This document shows positions 50,953 to 59,020 of a stretch of 64,000 bases of DNA, one piece after another. The notes under the pieces were generated by a model that was not told the DNA's origin, did not search any database, and saw only the letters and a program-made list of their open reading frames with translations. The stretch comes from Ruminococcus flavefaciens. Its GTDB lineage: Bacteria > Bacillota > Clostridia > Oscillospirales > Ruminococcaceae. The position numbers and the translations under genes were made by a program. The DNA is taken from contig NZ_FRCT01000003.1 in assembly GCF_900143025.1 (NCBI RefSeq), positions 186,001 through 250,000 on the forward strand. The letters are read 5' to 3'. Positions within the stretch are counted from its first letter, which is position 1. Each line of letters starts with the position of its first letter.

Positions 50953-51765
50953 CTATATTTTCAGCAGCTTAGGATTGAATACAGCTTTTCCGCCGCATTC
51001 TCCGAAGCCGATAACAGCGTCTACGGGCTTTCTCTCGCCGTCTGTACAGCTTATGATGACCTCGTCGGGACGAAAAACAGGTATAAGCCCGTTCCCTGAT
51101 ACAGCCGTACAGGGCAGCAGCCTAAAGCCTCGCGGCAGCCTGTCTATATTAAGTTCTCTGCCTGTCAGCTCAGTGAAATACTCAGCCGCACATATTATAA
51201 CAGGCGTACCGCTGAAAAAATCTACCAGTCCGTTTCCCGTGTCAGCAAGACCATTCACTGCTATGACCTTGCCGCCCTCACGTATAAGCACTCGATAGCT
51301 TCCATCGGGAGTCCTGTCCAGCCATATCCTCAAAAAACGCACTGCTACATATAGTGCAGCAGTTGTCAGGATAAGAATGAGCAGTGAGAAGTCTATATAG
51401 AAACAGCCGTTGCAAAAATGCATGAACCGAGGCTCAAAAACTGAATAAACTCCGTAAACTGTGCCTGCAAGCACGAAATTTGCAGCAAAAAATGCAAGGG
51501 TATTGATGACCAGACGTTTCCTGCCATGCAGTCCGAATGAAAGTGCAACTATACTTACCGCCGCAGCTGTCTTTATAAGTAAAGCAGCAATACTCCCAAG
51601 ATCGGGCAGCAAAATAGTAAGTGAAAAGATGCTCCCGTACAATGACGCTGCAATGCATCTGCCTGTTCTCAGCGGCGAATGAGTAAGTCCCGCCGTAATC
51701 CGCAGCAGGAAGTAATTTACATATATATTGAGTACAAGAAGTACATCAACGTAGATCGTCTCCAT
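50953..51765 (-). CDS. spoIIGA: Sigma-E processing aspartic peptidase SpoIIGA
   Basis: A 270-residue membrane protease that activates pro-sigma-E. About five membrane helices occupy residues 5-145, beginning with the typical [21 protein letters not shown]. The C-terminal aspartic-protease half has the active-site motif [15 protein letters not shown] with Asp175, and [21 protein letters not shown]. The start is ATG 51765, directly after AGGAGGTGTCCG; an earlier in-frame codon has no such site. It is the first gene of the spoIIGA-sigE operon. A TATAAT (51799-51804, minus) lies upstream, but I found no clear Spo0A box. Confidence 0.94.
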   Translation of the reverse strand: METIYVDVLLVLNIYVNYFLLRITAGLTHSPLRTGRCIAASLYGSIFSLTILLPDLGSIAALLIKTAAAVSIVALSFGLHGRKRLVINTLAFFAANFVLAGTVYGVYSVFEPRFMHFCNGCFYIDFSLLILILTTAALYVAVRFLRIWLDRTPDGSYRVLIREGGKVIAVNGLADTGNGLVDFFSGTPVIICAAEYFTELTGRELNIDRLPRGFRLLPCTAVSGNGLIPVFRPDEVIISCTDGERKPVDAVIGFGECGGKAVFNPKLLKI

Positions 51766-51846
51766 CGGACACCTCCTGACTTGCTTCCCTGTACTAATAT
51801 TATAATGCAGCGCGTCCAAGAAATATGTCAGAATTGGCGGTCAACA

Positions 51847-51875
51847 TTGACAAATACAGGTAAATGACATATAAT
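51847..51875 (+). promoter_or_regulatory. Consensus promoter of the Nudix gene
   Basis: TTGACA (51847-51852), 17-bp spacer, TATAAT (51870-51875). Confidence 0.92.
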
Positions 51876-51910
51876 AAGTATAAACGTGCAGCAAACAAAG
51901 GAGCGATAAA

Positions 51911-52729
51911 ATGATTCAGGACATTTTTCCAAGCAGGCTGGACAACAGCTTCAGGAAATGCGATATATGCGAAAATGATGATCTTCTCTGCTTTGACAGC
52001 GAAGGCAGGATACTTGTTGATACACATAGCGGAAAAATAGTATTTCCCAAAAATGATAATAATGCAGTCAATAAAAAGGTTTATGCCTTCTCGGTAGACG
52101 ACAAACGCTATTTCATTGCACTTGGGGAGACTTCAAGCACAGATCCGTCATATGAGTACCTTACTATCCGTCAGCTCAGGGATAAATTCAGCGGCAAAGA
52201 ACTTTTTGCGGCTTTTACAGCCTATCACCTGTGGAAATGGTACAGCGACAACCGTTTCTGCGGAAAGTGCGGTGCAGAGCTTGGCTTACATGAGTCAGAA
52301 CGTGCCATGAAATGTGAAAAATGCGGAAATACTGTCTATCCGAGAATTAATCCCGCTGTAATAGTCGGAGTAATAAAGGACGACTCTATCCTTATAACAA
52401 GATACCGCCGCGGCTTTGCCCACAATGCGCTTGTTGCAGGCTTTACGGAGATAGGCGAGACTCTGGAGGAGACCGTGAGACGTGAGGTAATGGAAGAAAC
52501 AGGCGTTAAGGTCAAGAATATCAGGTACTATAAGTCTCAGCCCTGGGGCATGGCTCAGGATATTCTTGTGGGATTTTACTGCGATGCAGACGGTGACGGC
52601 GGTATACATATGGACGAAAACGAACTTAAATACGCTGAATGGGTAAAGCGTGAGGATATTGAATTACAGCCTTACAGCCACAGCCTTACAAACGAAATGA
52701 TGAAAATATTCAAGGAAGGAAAAATATAG
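51911..52729 (+). CDS. nudC: NudC-like NAD+/NADH (de-capping) pyrophosphatase
   Basis: A 272-residue Nudix hydrolase with the NudC layout: an N-terminal domain, a zinc ribbon (about 117-142; FCGKCGAELGLHES...MKCEKCGN, four Cys), the YPRINPAVIVGV strand, a Nudix box GFTEIGETLEETVRREVMEETGV (about 182-204), and the SQPWG motif (about 217-221) that defines NAD-type substrates. NudC splits NAD(H) to NMN(H) and AMP and removes NAD caps from RNA. ATG 51911 follows AAAGGAGCGATAAA. It is divergent from spoIIGA. Confidence 0.93.
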   Translation: MIQDIFPSRLDNSFRKCDICENDDLLCFDSEGRILVDTHSGKIVFPKNDNNAVNKKVYAFSVDDKRYFIALGETSSTDPSYEYLTIRQLRDKFSGKELFAAFTAYHLWKWYSDNRFCGKCGAELGLHESERAMKCEKCGNTVYPRINPAVIVGVIKDDSILITRYRRGFAHNALVAGFTEIGETLEETVRREVMEETGVKVKNIRYYKSQPWGMAQDILVGFYCDADGDGGIHMDENELKYAEWVKREDIELQPYSHSLTNEMMKIFKEGKI

Positions 52730-52757
52730 CAGTTATTAGTGCTTAGCAAGTTGTAGA

Positions 52758-52808
52758 GGCGGATAATATCAGCCCGCCGTTGTAGGGGGCTGATGCCCAC
52801 ATCAGCCC
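52758..52808. repeat. GC-rich palindrome (intergenic repeat family)
   Basis: Contains GGGCTGATG...CATCAGCCC arms next to a GTAGGGGG motif; related patches lie at 50169, 54548 and 57896. Confidence 0.5.
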
Positions 52809-52952
52809 GAAATAATTACAACGCAGGTCGAGTTCCAATCAACCGTATGGAAAGATGAAAACAACGCGCTGTAGAAAATGTCCTGAAATAAAGAATAATC
52901 AACTATATTAAATTCCCGAGGATAATTCTTCGGGAATTATTTAATTTACTGT

Positions 52953-52969
52953 TATAGGTTTTACCTATA
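52953..52969. promoter_or_regulatory. 17-bp palindrome upstream of metY, candidate operator
   Basis: TATAGGT-TTT-ACCTATA, a perfect interrupted palindrome 22 bases ahead of the -35 of the promoter. Placement upstream of a promoter suggests an activator site; palindromes of this look (TATAGTT-type MET boxes) are bound by LysR-type regulators of sulfur amino-acid genes in some Firmicutes. The assignment is inferred. Confidence 0.55.
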
Positions 52970-52991
52970 GCTGAGTATAATTCATATGTAT

Positions 52992-53020
52992 TGGACAAAT
53001 GCCTATTGTCGTGGTATGAT
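52992..53020 (+). promoter_or_regulatory. Promoter upstream of metY
   Basis: TGGACA (52992-52997), 17-bp spacer, TATGAT (53015-53020). Confidence 0.65.
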
Positions 53021-53051
53021 ATGAGTAATAAAAAACACAGAGGTGCTTAAA

Positions 53052-53108
53052 ATGAAAGATATACGCGAGTTTATAAATTCCGAGCGAATGTGTCGGGATA
53101 GAATTTGA
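53052..53108 (+). pseudogene. 18-codon reading frame upstream of metY (gene remnant or leader peptide)
   Basis: An ATG behind AGAGGTG encodes MKDIREFINSERMCRDRI and stops. The first 12 residues resemble the start of PaaI-type hotdog thioesterases, and a +1 shift continues as VGIEFEG before a double stop, so it may be a truncated thioesterase gene. Alternatively it is a leader peptide: it contains adjacent Met and Cys codons and precedes a sulfur amino-acid gene. I cannot decide between these. Confidence 0.4.
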
Positions 53109-53165
53109 AGGATAATAACGAATAAGAATTAAACAATAATAAATTTTTTGAAAGGGTGTTCAATA

Positions 53166-54449
53166 ATGAGCAATTATAAATTTGAAACAATACAGATCCA
53201 CGCAGGTCAGGAGAAGCCGGATCCTGCAACAGATGCGAGAGCAGTACCGATATATGCAACTACTTCATATGTTTTCAAGGACTCTGCACAGGCAGCAGGA
53301 CGTTTCGGACTCACAGAAGGCGGCAACATCTATACAAGACTTATGAACCCGACTTCTGATGTGTTCGAGCAGAGAATAGCAGCTCTTGAAGGCGGTGCAG
53401 GCGCACTTGCAACAGCATCGGGCTCGGCAGCTATCAGCTATGCTATCCAGAATATCGCAACAGCAGGCGATCACATCGTAGCTTCCATAGACCTCTACGG
53501 CGGCTCATACAATCTCCTTAACAATACTCTCCGCGAGCAGGGTCTTACAACTACTTTCGTTGATCCTTCCGACCCTGCAAACTTCGAGAAGGCTATAAAG
53601 CCAAATACAAAGCTTCTCTACGCTGAGACTCTCGGAAATCCGAATTCTGATGTAATTGATATCGAGGCTATCTCAGCTATCGCACATAAGCACGGTATAC
53701 CTCTTGTCGTGGACAATACCTTTGCTACACCTTACCTCCTCAGACCTATCGAGCACGGTGCTGACATTGTAGTTCATTCCGCAACAAAGTTCATCGGCGG
53801 TCACGGAACAGTAATGGGCGGTGTCGTTATCGACTCAGGCAAGTTCGACTGGGCACAGAATGACAAGTTCCCGGGTCTTTCAAAGCCAAATCCCTCATAT
53901 CACGGTGTTGTATTCACACAGGCTTGCGGAAATCTTGCATACATTATCAAGCTCCGTACAACTCTCATGAGAGATCAGGGCGCAACTATTTCGCCTTTCA
54001 ACTCATTCCTGCTCTTACAGGGTCTTGAAACACTTTCCCTCCGTCTTGAGCGTCATACCGAGAATGCTCTGAAGGTTGTTGAATTCCTTAACAACCACCC
54101 ACAGGTTGCTAAGGTAAACCACCCTTCACTCCGCACAGGCAGAGCAAAGGAGATCTACGACAGCTACTTCCCTAACGGTGCAGCTTCTATCTTTACATTT
54201 GAGATAAAGGGTACAGCCGAGGACGCTAAGAAGTTCACAGAAAGCCTTGAACTCTTCTCACTCCTTGCAAATGTTGCCGATGTTAAGTCACTTGTAATAC
54301 ACCCTGCATCAACAACTCACTCACAGATGAGCGAGGAAGAGCTTCTTTCCGCAGGAATCAAGCCAACTACAGTAAGACTCTCTATCGGTACAGAGCACAT
54401 CGACGATATCATCGCTGACCTCCAGCACGGTTTCGACGCTGTTAAGTAA
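53166..54449 (+). CDS. metY: O-acetylhomoserine sulfhydrylase (MetY type)
   Basis: A 427-residue Cys/Met-metabolism PLP enzyme that makes homocysteine from O-acetylhomoserine and sulfide. Signatures: YKFETIQIHAGQEKPDPATDARAVPIYATTSYVF at the N-terminus, IYTRLMNPTSDVFEQRIAALEGG, DNTFATPYLLRPIEHGADIVVHSATKFIGGHGT (PLP Asp and Schiff-base Lys208), and the C-terminal TTHSQMSEEELLSAGIKPTTVRLSIGTEHIDDI. Length and the NPxxxxxEQR(I) region favour MetY over cystathionine gamma-synthase. The start is ATG 53166 after GAAAGGGTG. Codon use is that of a highly expressed gene. Confidence 0.94.
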   Translation: MSNYKFETIQIHAGQEKPDPATDARAVPIYATTSYVFKDSAQAAGRFGLTEGGNIYTRLMNPTSDVFEQRIAALEGGAGALATASGSAAISYAIQNIATAGDHIVASIDLYGGSYNLLNNTLREQGLTTTFVDPSDPANFEKAIKPNTKLLYAETLGNPNSDVIDIEAISAIAHKHGIPLVVDNTFATPYLLRPIEHGADIVVHSATKFIGGHGTVMGGVVIDSGKFDWAQNDKFPGLSKPNPSYHGVVFTQACGNLAYIIKLRTTLMRDQGATISPFNSFLLLQGLETLSLRLERHTENALKVVEFLNNHPQVAKVNHPSLRTGRAKEIYDSYFPNGAASIFTFEIKGTAEDAKKFTESLELFSLLANVADVKSLVIHPASTTHSQMSEEELLSAGIKPTTVRLSIGTEHIDDIIADLQHGFDAVK

Positions 54450-54491
54450 AGCAAATTAGTTTCACACATAAAGATATATGCCATTTAAGAG

Positions 54492-54521
54492 AAAGGACCT
54501 TTCGTATGAAAGGTCCTTTTT
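54492..54521 (+). terminator. Terminator of metY
   Basis: AAAGGACCTTTC (54492-54503) pairs with GAAAGGTCCTTT, followed by T. Confidence 0.92.
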
Positions 54522-54547
54522 CTTGATATTGACTTTTTGAATATTTA

Positions 54548-54571
54548 ACGGGCTGATACGGTCATCAGTCC
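54548..54571. repeat. GC-rich palindrome (intergenic repeat family), degenerate
   Basis: GGGCTGAT-ACGG-TCATCAGTCC, between the convergent metY and tcdA genes. Confidence 0.45.
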
Positions 54572-54587
54572 ATAAAATGCAATGATC

Positions 54588-55337
54588 TTATGATTTTTTC
54601 AGCTTTACAAGATCTTTTATGACCTCGCCGCCGATTATAAGTCCTGCAACCGAGGGTACAAAAGCCGTAGAACCAGGAGTTGAACGTCTTGCTGTTCCTG
54701 TTCTCATATCCGTATTTCCGGAGCCGTCATCGGCTGCTTCTCCCTGCGGCACTATGGGCTGTTCCTTTGAGTATACCACCTTTAACTTCTTAACGCCGCG
54801 GCGTTTTAACTGATAGCGCATTGCTCTTGCAAGGGGACAAACAGAGGTCTTGTAGATATCCGTGACCTCAAACGCAGTGGGGTCAAGCTTGTTTCCTGCC
54901 CCCATTGAGCTTATTACGGGAACTCCTGCCTTCTGCGCCTGCATTATTATCTCTATCTTGCCCGTTACGGTGTCGATAGCGTCAACTATGTAGTCGTACT
55001 GAGAAAAATCCAGCTTATCAGCAGTTTCGGGCATATAGAACATCTTATGGCAAGTGACCTTGCAATCGGGATTGATGTCATGTATGCGCTGAGCAGCTGC
55101 ATCCACCTTGTACATACCTACGGTGCTGCCGAGGGCGATTATCTGACGGTTTATATTGGTGATACAAACCTTGTCATCGTCTATCAGGTCAAGTGCGCCA
55201 ACTCCCGACCTTGCGAGAGCTTCAACGGTAAAGCCGCCTACACCGCCTACGCCGAAAACTGCAACACGGCTTTTAGCCAGTATATCCATAGCCTCCTCGC
55301 CGAGGAGAAGCTCGGTTCTTGAAAAAATATCGGACAT
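54588..55337 (-). CDS. tcdA: tRNA threonylcarbamoyladenosine dehydratase (ThiF/MoeB superfamily)
   Basis: A 249-residue E1-like enzyme that uses ATP to cyclise t6A37 of tRNA to ct6A. Visible are SRTELLLGEEAMDILAKSRVAVFGVGGVGGFTVEALARSG (Rossmann P-loop), LDLIDDDKVCITNINRQIIAL, YDYIVDAIDTVTGKI, ISSMGAGNKLDPTAFEVTDIYKTSVCPLARAMR, and VPSVAGLIIGGEVIKDL. These match the TcdA/CsdL subgroup. The start is ATG 55337, behind AAGGAGTTAAAA; longer forms overlap the upstream gene. It is the last gene of a four-gene operon, 13 bases after the GNAT gene. Confidence 0.92.
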   Translation of the reverse strand: MSDIFSRTELLLGEEAMDILAKSRVAVFGVGGVGGFTVEALARSGVGALDLIDDDKVCITNINRQIIALGSTVGMYKVDAAAQRIHDINPDCKVTCHKMFYMPETADKLDFSQYDYIVDAIDTVTGKIEIIMQAQKAGVPVISSMGAGNKLDPTAFEVTDIYKTSVCPLARAMRYQLKRRGVKKLKVVYSKEQPIVPQGEAADDGSGNTDMRTGTARRSTPGSTAFVPSVAGLIIGGEVIKDLVKLKKS

Positions 55338-55350
55338 TTTTAACTCCTTA

Positions 55351-56316
55351 TCACAGAACTTTTTCCATATAGCCGCAGGTAAACGGGAAGAAATCAAACT
55401 TTTTTGTGTCAGTGTGTACAGCTCCGTGTTTTTCGTACCACTTGCGGAGCTTCACGTTTTCCTCGACTATACTGAACACCAGCTTTTCGCAGCCCATATC
55501 CTTTGCTTTTGCACAGGCATCGGCAAAGAGCTTTCCGCCGATATTATTATGCCTGTATTCGGGAAGAACGCATAGATTATTCAGCTCACATTCATTATTT
55601 TCAAGCAGAAGCAGGGAATAATAGCCGATAATGCTGCCTTTCTCTGAAAAATAGCCAAACATCGGACGATGCTCTTCATCGTACTGCGTAAACAGCTTTT
55701 CATAGGTAGTTGCAAATGCCACAAATCTTGGAGCGTTTTCTGCTGTAAAACCGAACTCGTCTGCAACGGTCATGAAACTTGTCTTTATTACCCTTACACA
55801 TTCGGGGATATCATTTCTTTCTATAGCTTTTATCATAAGTATCGTGGGTACTCTGAACTTTTCCAGACGATAAAGCCGTTCCTCGTCAAGCTCGGCTTTT
55901 CCGTCTTTGTAGTCGTAGCCGAACTTTCTGTAGAACTGACAGCCTGTAATGGAAGAAGGTATCTCTATACGCTTTGCTCTCAGGAAATATTCGTCCTTTT
56001 CGAGAGTTTCGATTATAAGCCTTCCGACTCCCCTGCCCTGATATTCCGGCAGAACGAAGATAGTGAACAGACCACTCTCGTCTTCCCTGCCCCAGAATGG
56101 ACCTATTGAACCGCAACCTATTATCTGTCCGTTATCCTCGACTACATAGAAGTGTGTCCAGCTTGCACGTTCAAGAATATTCTGCGGCTGCTGTGACTTC
56201 ACCAACTCTTCCATAAGATCGTGAGGATAGTCCTTTGTATTGGATATTCTTATAGTTTTTATAACAAGAGCAGAAACAGCTTCTGCGTCCGAAGTTTCAA
56301 ATCTTCTTATGTTCAT
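55351..56316 (-). CDS. Double GNAT acetyltransferase
   Basis: A 321-residue protein made of two GNAT N-acetyltransferase domains. The first (about 1-150) has the acetyl-CoA loop FVLPEYQGRGVGRLIIETLE and ITGCQFYRKFGYDY. The second (about 160-321) has NLCVLPEYRHNNIGGKLFADA and VEENVKLRKWYEKHGAVHT. The substrates are unknown. It is the third gene of the DUF1015-DUF3781-GNAT-tcdA operon; ATG 56316 is preceded by AAAGGAGAAATAAA and lies one base after the DUF3781 stop. Confidence 0.9.
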   Translation of the reverse strand: MNIRRFETSDAEAVSALVIKTIRISNTKDYPHDLMEELVKSQQPQNILERASWTHFYVVEDNGQIIGCGSIGPFWGREDESGLFTIFVLPEYQGRGVGRLIIETLEKDEYFLRAKRIEIPSSITGCQFYRKFGYDYKDGKAELDEERLYRLEKFRVPTILMIKAIERNDIPECVRVIKTSFMTVADEFGFTAENAPRFVAFATTYEKLFTQYDEEHRPMFGYFSEKGSIIGYYSLLLLENNECELNNLCVLPEYRHNNIGGKLFADACAKAKDMGCEKLVFSIVEENVKLRKWYEKHGAVHTDTKKFDFFPFTCGYMEKVL

Positions 56317-56317
56317 T

Positions 56318-56563
56318 TTATTTCTCCTTTCTGAGTTTATGGGCAGTTATTACGGTATAGCTGTAAGCATTTACGGTAATGATACAGCCGTCAACGGTGA
56401 TATACCAGTTCTTGCCTTTTCTCTCGATAACAGCCTCAGGAGAGCATATCATTTCCCTGCACCATGCTATCGTATCATCACAGTCAAGTCCGACATTCCG
56501 CCTTATACGAACTGCGCCAAGCTCCGTTGTGTGAAGCTTGGCGAGGTTTTCAAGTAATTCCAT
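56318..56563 (-). CDS. DUF3781 family protein
   Basis: An 81-residue protein that matches DUF3781 by LENLAKLHTTELGAVRIRRNVGLDCDDTIAWCREMI at the N-terminus and KGKNWYITVDGCIITVNAYSYTVITAHK at the C-terminus. The function is unknown. The ATG shares one base with the stop of the DUF1015 gene (TAATG), so the two are translationally coupled. Confidence 0.85.
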   Translation of the reverse strand: MELLENLAKLHTTELGAVRIRRNVGLDCDDTIAWCREMICSPEAVIERKGKNWYITVDGCIITVNAYSYTVITAHKLRKEK

Positions 56564-57831
56564 TATTCTGTGATCTTGCGGGCTTCGATGTAAAATCTCT
56601 TGTCCTCGGCATGACCCATAGAGAAGGTCTTTCTAGGGAGTGCTCCGTCCTTTATAACTGTTGGGAAGAGCTGGGATTTGTCCATATCAGGGAGAATAAA
56701 CGCAATACCGCTGTGCTTCTCGGCGAGTGACTTAACGGTATCAGCACCGTGGATATAGTCGATCTTACCGCCGTTTGCCTTTATATAGCCGTCAAGGAAG
56801 TTCTGGAGAGAACCGACTGACAGATTTGACGATTTTTTATTGATATAGAGCTTCTTTTCAACGCCATTGCAGGAGCAGATAACATACTGGTCTGACTCCT
56901 TCGACTCTGAAAGCTCAAGTGCAGCTGTAAGCTCGTTTATGAGCTTATCGCAGTCTACATCGTATACCAGGCGGTGGATAGCCTCAAATTTAAGTGCGTC
57001 GCTGTGAAGATTTACTATCTCAGCCAGAGCATAGCGAGCAGGGTGATTTGAAAGCTCCTTGCCCGGATTTGCCTTTTTGAGCTGCTCGTAGAACTCCTTA
57101 GCAGTAGCAAGTGAATGGTTTCCGTCACCCATAGCGTAAAGGAGTACGGGAGTATTGCTGAGACCGTATTTCTTGCAGAATGTATCGGGATCGGCAAGGG
57201 CGCAGAGAGCCTTGTCTATATTCTCCTGTGCAGTCTTGTCAACCAGCCAGCCCTTTATGCTGCCTCCGTTCTGCATCATCTCGAAATCATAGAGCTTGCA
57301 GTCGTCGGAAACTGTCTTTGCAAGGGGCTCGATAACTGTATTATCAGGATCGTCAATGAGTATCATAATATGAGGGAGTTCAAGTGGCGCGCCCTGTCTT
57401 ACCTTGATACGAGGAGGGATACGCTCGATGACTGTAGCCTCTGTAGCTCTTACCTCAGAGCTGCTTCCCTTTGAGAAATCGTACTTTTCAAGGTCAATAG
57501 CACCAACTATGCCCTGACGGAGTATGCCATTGCTTTGCATACGCTCAACATATACCATAGCGTCCTTGTACTCGGTAAAAATACCGTCGGCAAGGTACTT
57601 GTCCATAGCCTTGTGGATATTGTCGATACGCTGTGCAACTCCGTCCTGTTCGAGATAAAGCTCGGGGAGAATGAGATTGAGAGTAGACGGAGCGTCTCCG
57701 ACTGTCTTGCTCACCTCGTCCCAGTATTCAGGCTCGCTGGTGTACTGGTCGCAGGCGATAACGGACCACTTGTGCATATCGCAGTCCTTTGGGATAAGAA
57801 TGTCAGCAGAATGAAATGCAGTTGAGTTCAT
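56563..57831 (-). CDS. DUF1015 family protein
   Basis: A 422-residue cytoplasmic protein. DUF1015 features: DILIPKDCDMHKWSVIACDQYTSEPEYWDEV, ERIPPRIKVRQGAPLELPHIMILIDDPDNTVIEPL, LLYAMGDGNHSLATAKEFYEQLK (the conserved GDGNHSLATAK block), VNLHSDALKFEAIHRLVYDVD and RFYIEARKI. The family is widespread and lacks a firm biochemical role; in some genomes it lies near D-3-phosphoglycerate dehydrogenase. It is the first gene of a four-gene operon; ATG 57831 follows AAAGGAGTATTTACC. The region upstream is repetitive. Confidence 0.92.
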   Translation of the reverse strand: MNSTAFHSADILIPKDCDMHKWSVIACDQYTSEPEYWDEVSKTVGDAPSTLNLILPELYLEQDGVAQRIDNIHKAMDKYLADGIFTEYKDAMVYVERMQSNGILRQGIVGAIDLEKYDFSKGSSSEVRATEATVIERIPPRIKVRQGAPLELPHIMILIDDPDNTVIEPLAKTVSDDCKLYDFEMMQNGGSIKGWLVDKTAQENIDKALCALADPDTFCKKYGLSNTPVLLYAMGDGNHSLATAKEFYEQLKKANPGKELSNHPARYALAEIVNLHSDALKFEAIHRLVYDVDCDKLINELTAALELSESKESDQYVICSCNGVEKKLYINKKSSNLSVGSLQNFLDGYIKANGGKIDYIHGADTVKSLAEKHSGIAFILPDMDKSQLFPTVIKDGALPRKTFSMGHAEDKRFYIEARKITE

Positions 57832-57866
57832 GGTAAATACTCCTTTATTATTATTTAGAACTTAGA

Positions 57867-57894
57867 TCTAAGAACTAAGAGCTAAGAGCTAAGA
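57867..57894. repeat. Tandem 7-bp repeat (NCTAAGA), four units
   Basis: TCTAAGA, ACTAAGA, GCTAAGA, GCTAAGA, preceded by inverted units (TTAGAAC TTAGATC). Same family as 36051-36099. Confidence 0.85.
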
Positions 57895-57895
57895 T

Positions 57896-58020
57896 TGTAG
57901 GAGCGGCGTTCCGCCGCCCGTAATTTGCAGTAAATAATACATAGACAACGCCGTCCTCGGCGTTCTGTCGTTCGTGATATTTTATCGTGACCTGCGGACG
58001 CCAAAAGAGCGTCGCTACAG
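57896..58020. repeat. Block of GC-rich hairpins
   Basis: Contains GCGGCG-TTC-CGCCGC, AACGCCG-TCC-TCGGCGTT and GACGC-CAAAAGA-GCGTC in a row, bracketed on both sides by 7-bp tandem repeats. No gene is seen. Confidence 0.6.
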
Positions 58021-58043
58021 GCTAATGGCTAACGGCTAACAGC
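58021..58043. repeat. Tandem 7-bp repeat (GCTAAYN), three units
   Basis: GCTAATG, GCTAACG, GCTAACA, GCT. The stop codon of maf (minus strand TAG, 58029-58031) lies inside the second unit. Confidence 0.8.
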
Positions 58044-58589
58044 TCTTTTCAACTCGTTGAAAAGCCTTCCTACGGGCAGTCCCACAACGTTGAAAAAGTC
58101 TCCGTCTATGTGGGAGATAAGCGTGGAACCAAGCCCCTGTATACCGTAGCCGCCTGCCTTGTCGTAGGGCTCATCGGTGTCGGAATAAGCCTCTATTTCG
58201 GCAGCCGTAAGCTTTTTAAAGGTCACATCGGTAACTTCCGAAAAGGAATTGACCTTGCCGCCGCTTATTATGCAGCAGCCTGTGACGACCTGATGTGTAC
58301 GCCCCGAAAGCTTTGAAATATCCGCTATACACTGAGCTTTGTCCTTTGGCTTGCCCAGTATCTCGCCGCCGCAGATGACCGTGGTATCACAGCCAATAAC
58401 GGTGCAGTCGGAGTATTTCTCCGCAGCAGCCTTTGCTTTAAGCACCGCAAGGTACTCGGAAGCTGCCATAGGGTCGATATCTTCGGGGAGAGTTTCGTCG
58501 CAGTCCGTTGAGACCGCCTCGAAATCCTCGGTTATGTATCTCATCAGCTCGCGCCTTCTCGGCGAAGCAGATGCAAGTATTATCTTCAT
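58029..58589 (-). CDS. maf: Maf-like nucleoside triphosphate pyrophosphatase
   Basis: A 186-residue Maf/HAM1-type house-cleaning enzyme that hydrolyses non-canonical or excess NTPs (dTTP/UTP group). Motifs: MKIILASASPRRRELMRYI, STDCDETLP, VIGCDTTVICGGEILGKPKD, LSGRTHQVVTGCCI, and EPYDKAGGYGIQGLGSTLISHIDGDFFNVVGLPV. ATG 58589 follows AAGGAGTTGTATAA. The last residues and stop codon are supplied by a 7-bp repeat array, so the C-terminus was probably altered by repeat insertion. It follows a hypothetical gene by 12 bases. Confidence 0.93.
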   Translation of the reverse strand: MKIILASASPRRRELMRYITEDFEAVSTDCDETLPEDIDPMAASEYLAVLKAKAAAEKYSDCTVIGCDTTVICGGEILGKPKDKAQCIADISKLSGRTHQVVTGCCIISGGKVNSFSEVTDVTFKKLTAAEIEAYSDTDEPYDKAGGYGIQGLGSTLISHIDGDFFNVVGLPVGRLFNELKRAVSR

Positions 58590-58601
58590 TTATACAACTC
58601 C

Positions 58602-59003
58602 TTAATATGTGCCGTTGCTGAGAACATCAAGATGACGTCTGTATCGCTTGGGGATATTTATGCCTACAAGATAGCCTATGGAGTGCAGGAAGTTTGAGAT
58701 AACTACAAATCCGTCCTTGTAGAATGCTTCTATGCGTTTGTCCTTGAAAGGGATATCCTTGTAGTCAGGCGGACACCCGAATGTCCAGTCAGCACCGCTG
58801 CGGTCAAGGACTATGCGAAAAAATTTTTCGATATCGGTGTCCTTATAGCCTGTATTCATAAGCAGGATATGGTGCTCGGCAGCATCGTCTATCTGACTCA
58901 TGATAACGGTCTCGCCGTCAAAGGATATGAGAACCAGCATAGGCTCGTCTGCTGCCATAGCCCTGCTTACAGCTTCCTCAGAGGGGTATCTTATTATCTT
59001 CAT
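58602..59003 (-). CDS. Hypothetical protein upstream of maf
   Basis: A 133-residue soluble protein that I do not recognise. Its N-terminal half (MKIIRYPSEEAVSRAMAADEPMLVLISFDG, then DDAAEHHILLMNTGY) looks like a mixed alpha/beta domain; the C-terminus is basic. It lies 12 bases before maf on the same strand and 17 bases after a decayed gene. The ribosome binding site is weak (GGTAGTG). Confidence 0.72.
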   Translation of the reverse strand: MKIIRYPSEEAVSRAMAADEPMLVLISFDGETVIMSQIDDAAEHHILLMNTGYKDTDIEKFFRIVLDRSGADWTFGCPPDYKDIPFKDKRIEAFYKDGFVVISNFLHSIGYLVGINIPKRYRRHLDVLSNGTY

Positions 59004-59020
59004 GTGTTCACTACCTTTGG

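Larger units (their letters stand above)
52730..53165. other. Intergenic region with repeats, palindromic operator candidate, promoter and short ORF
   Basis: In order: a GC-rich palindromic repeat (52758-52808), a hairpin AATTCCCGA/TCGGGAATT (52911-52938) that may terminate nudC transcription, a TATAGGT/ACCTATA palindrome (52953-52969), a promoter (52992-53020), and a short reading frame (53052-53108). Confidence 0.65.

Noticed and set aside
51799..51850. A Spo0A box in front of spoIIGA
   Set aside because: No sequence close enough to TGTCGAA was found at a suitable distance, although a TATAAT is present.
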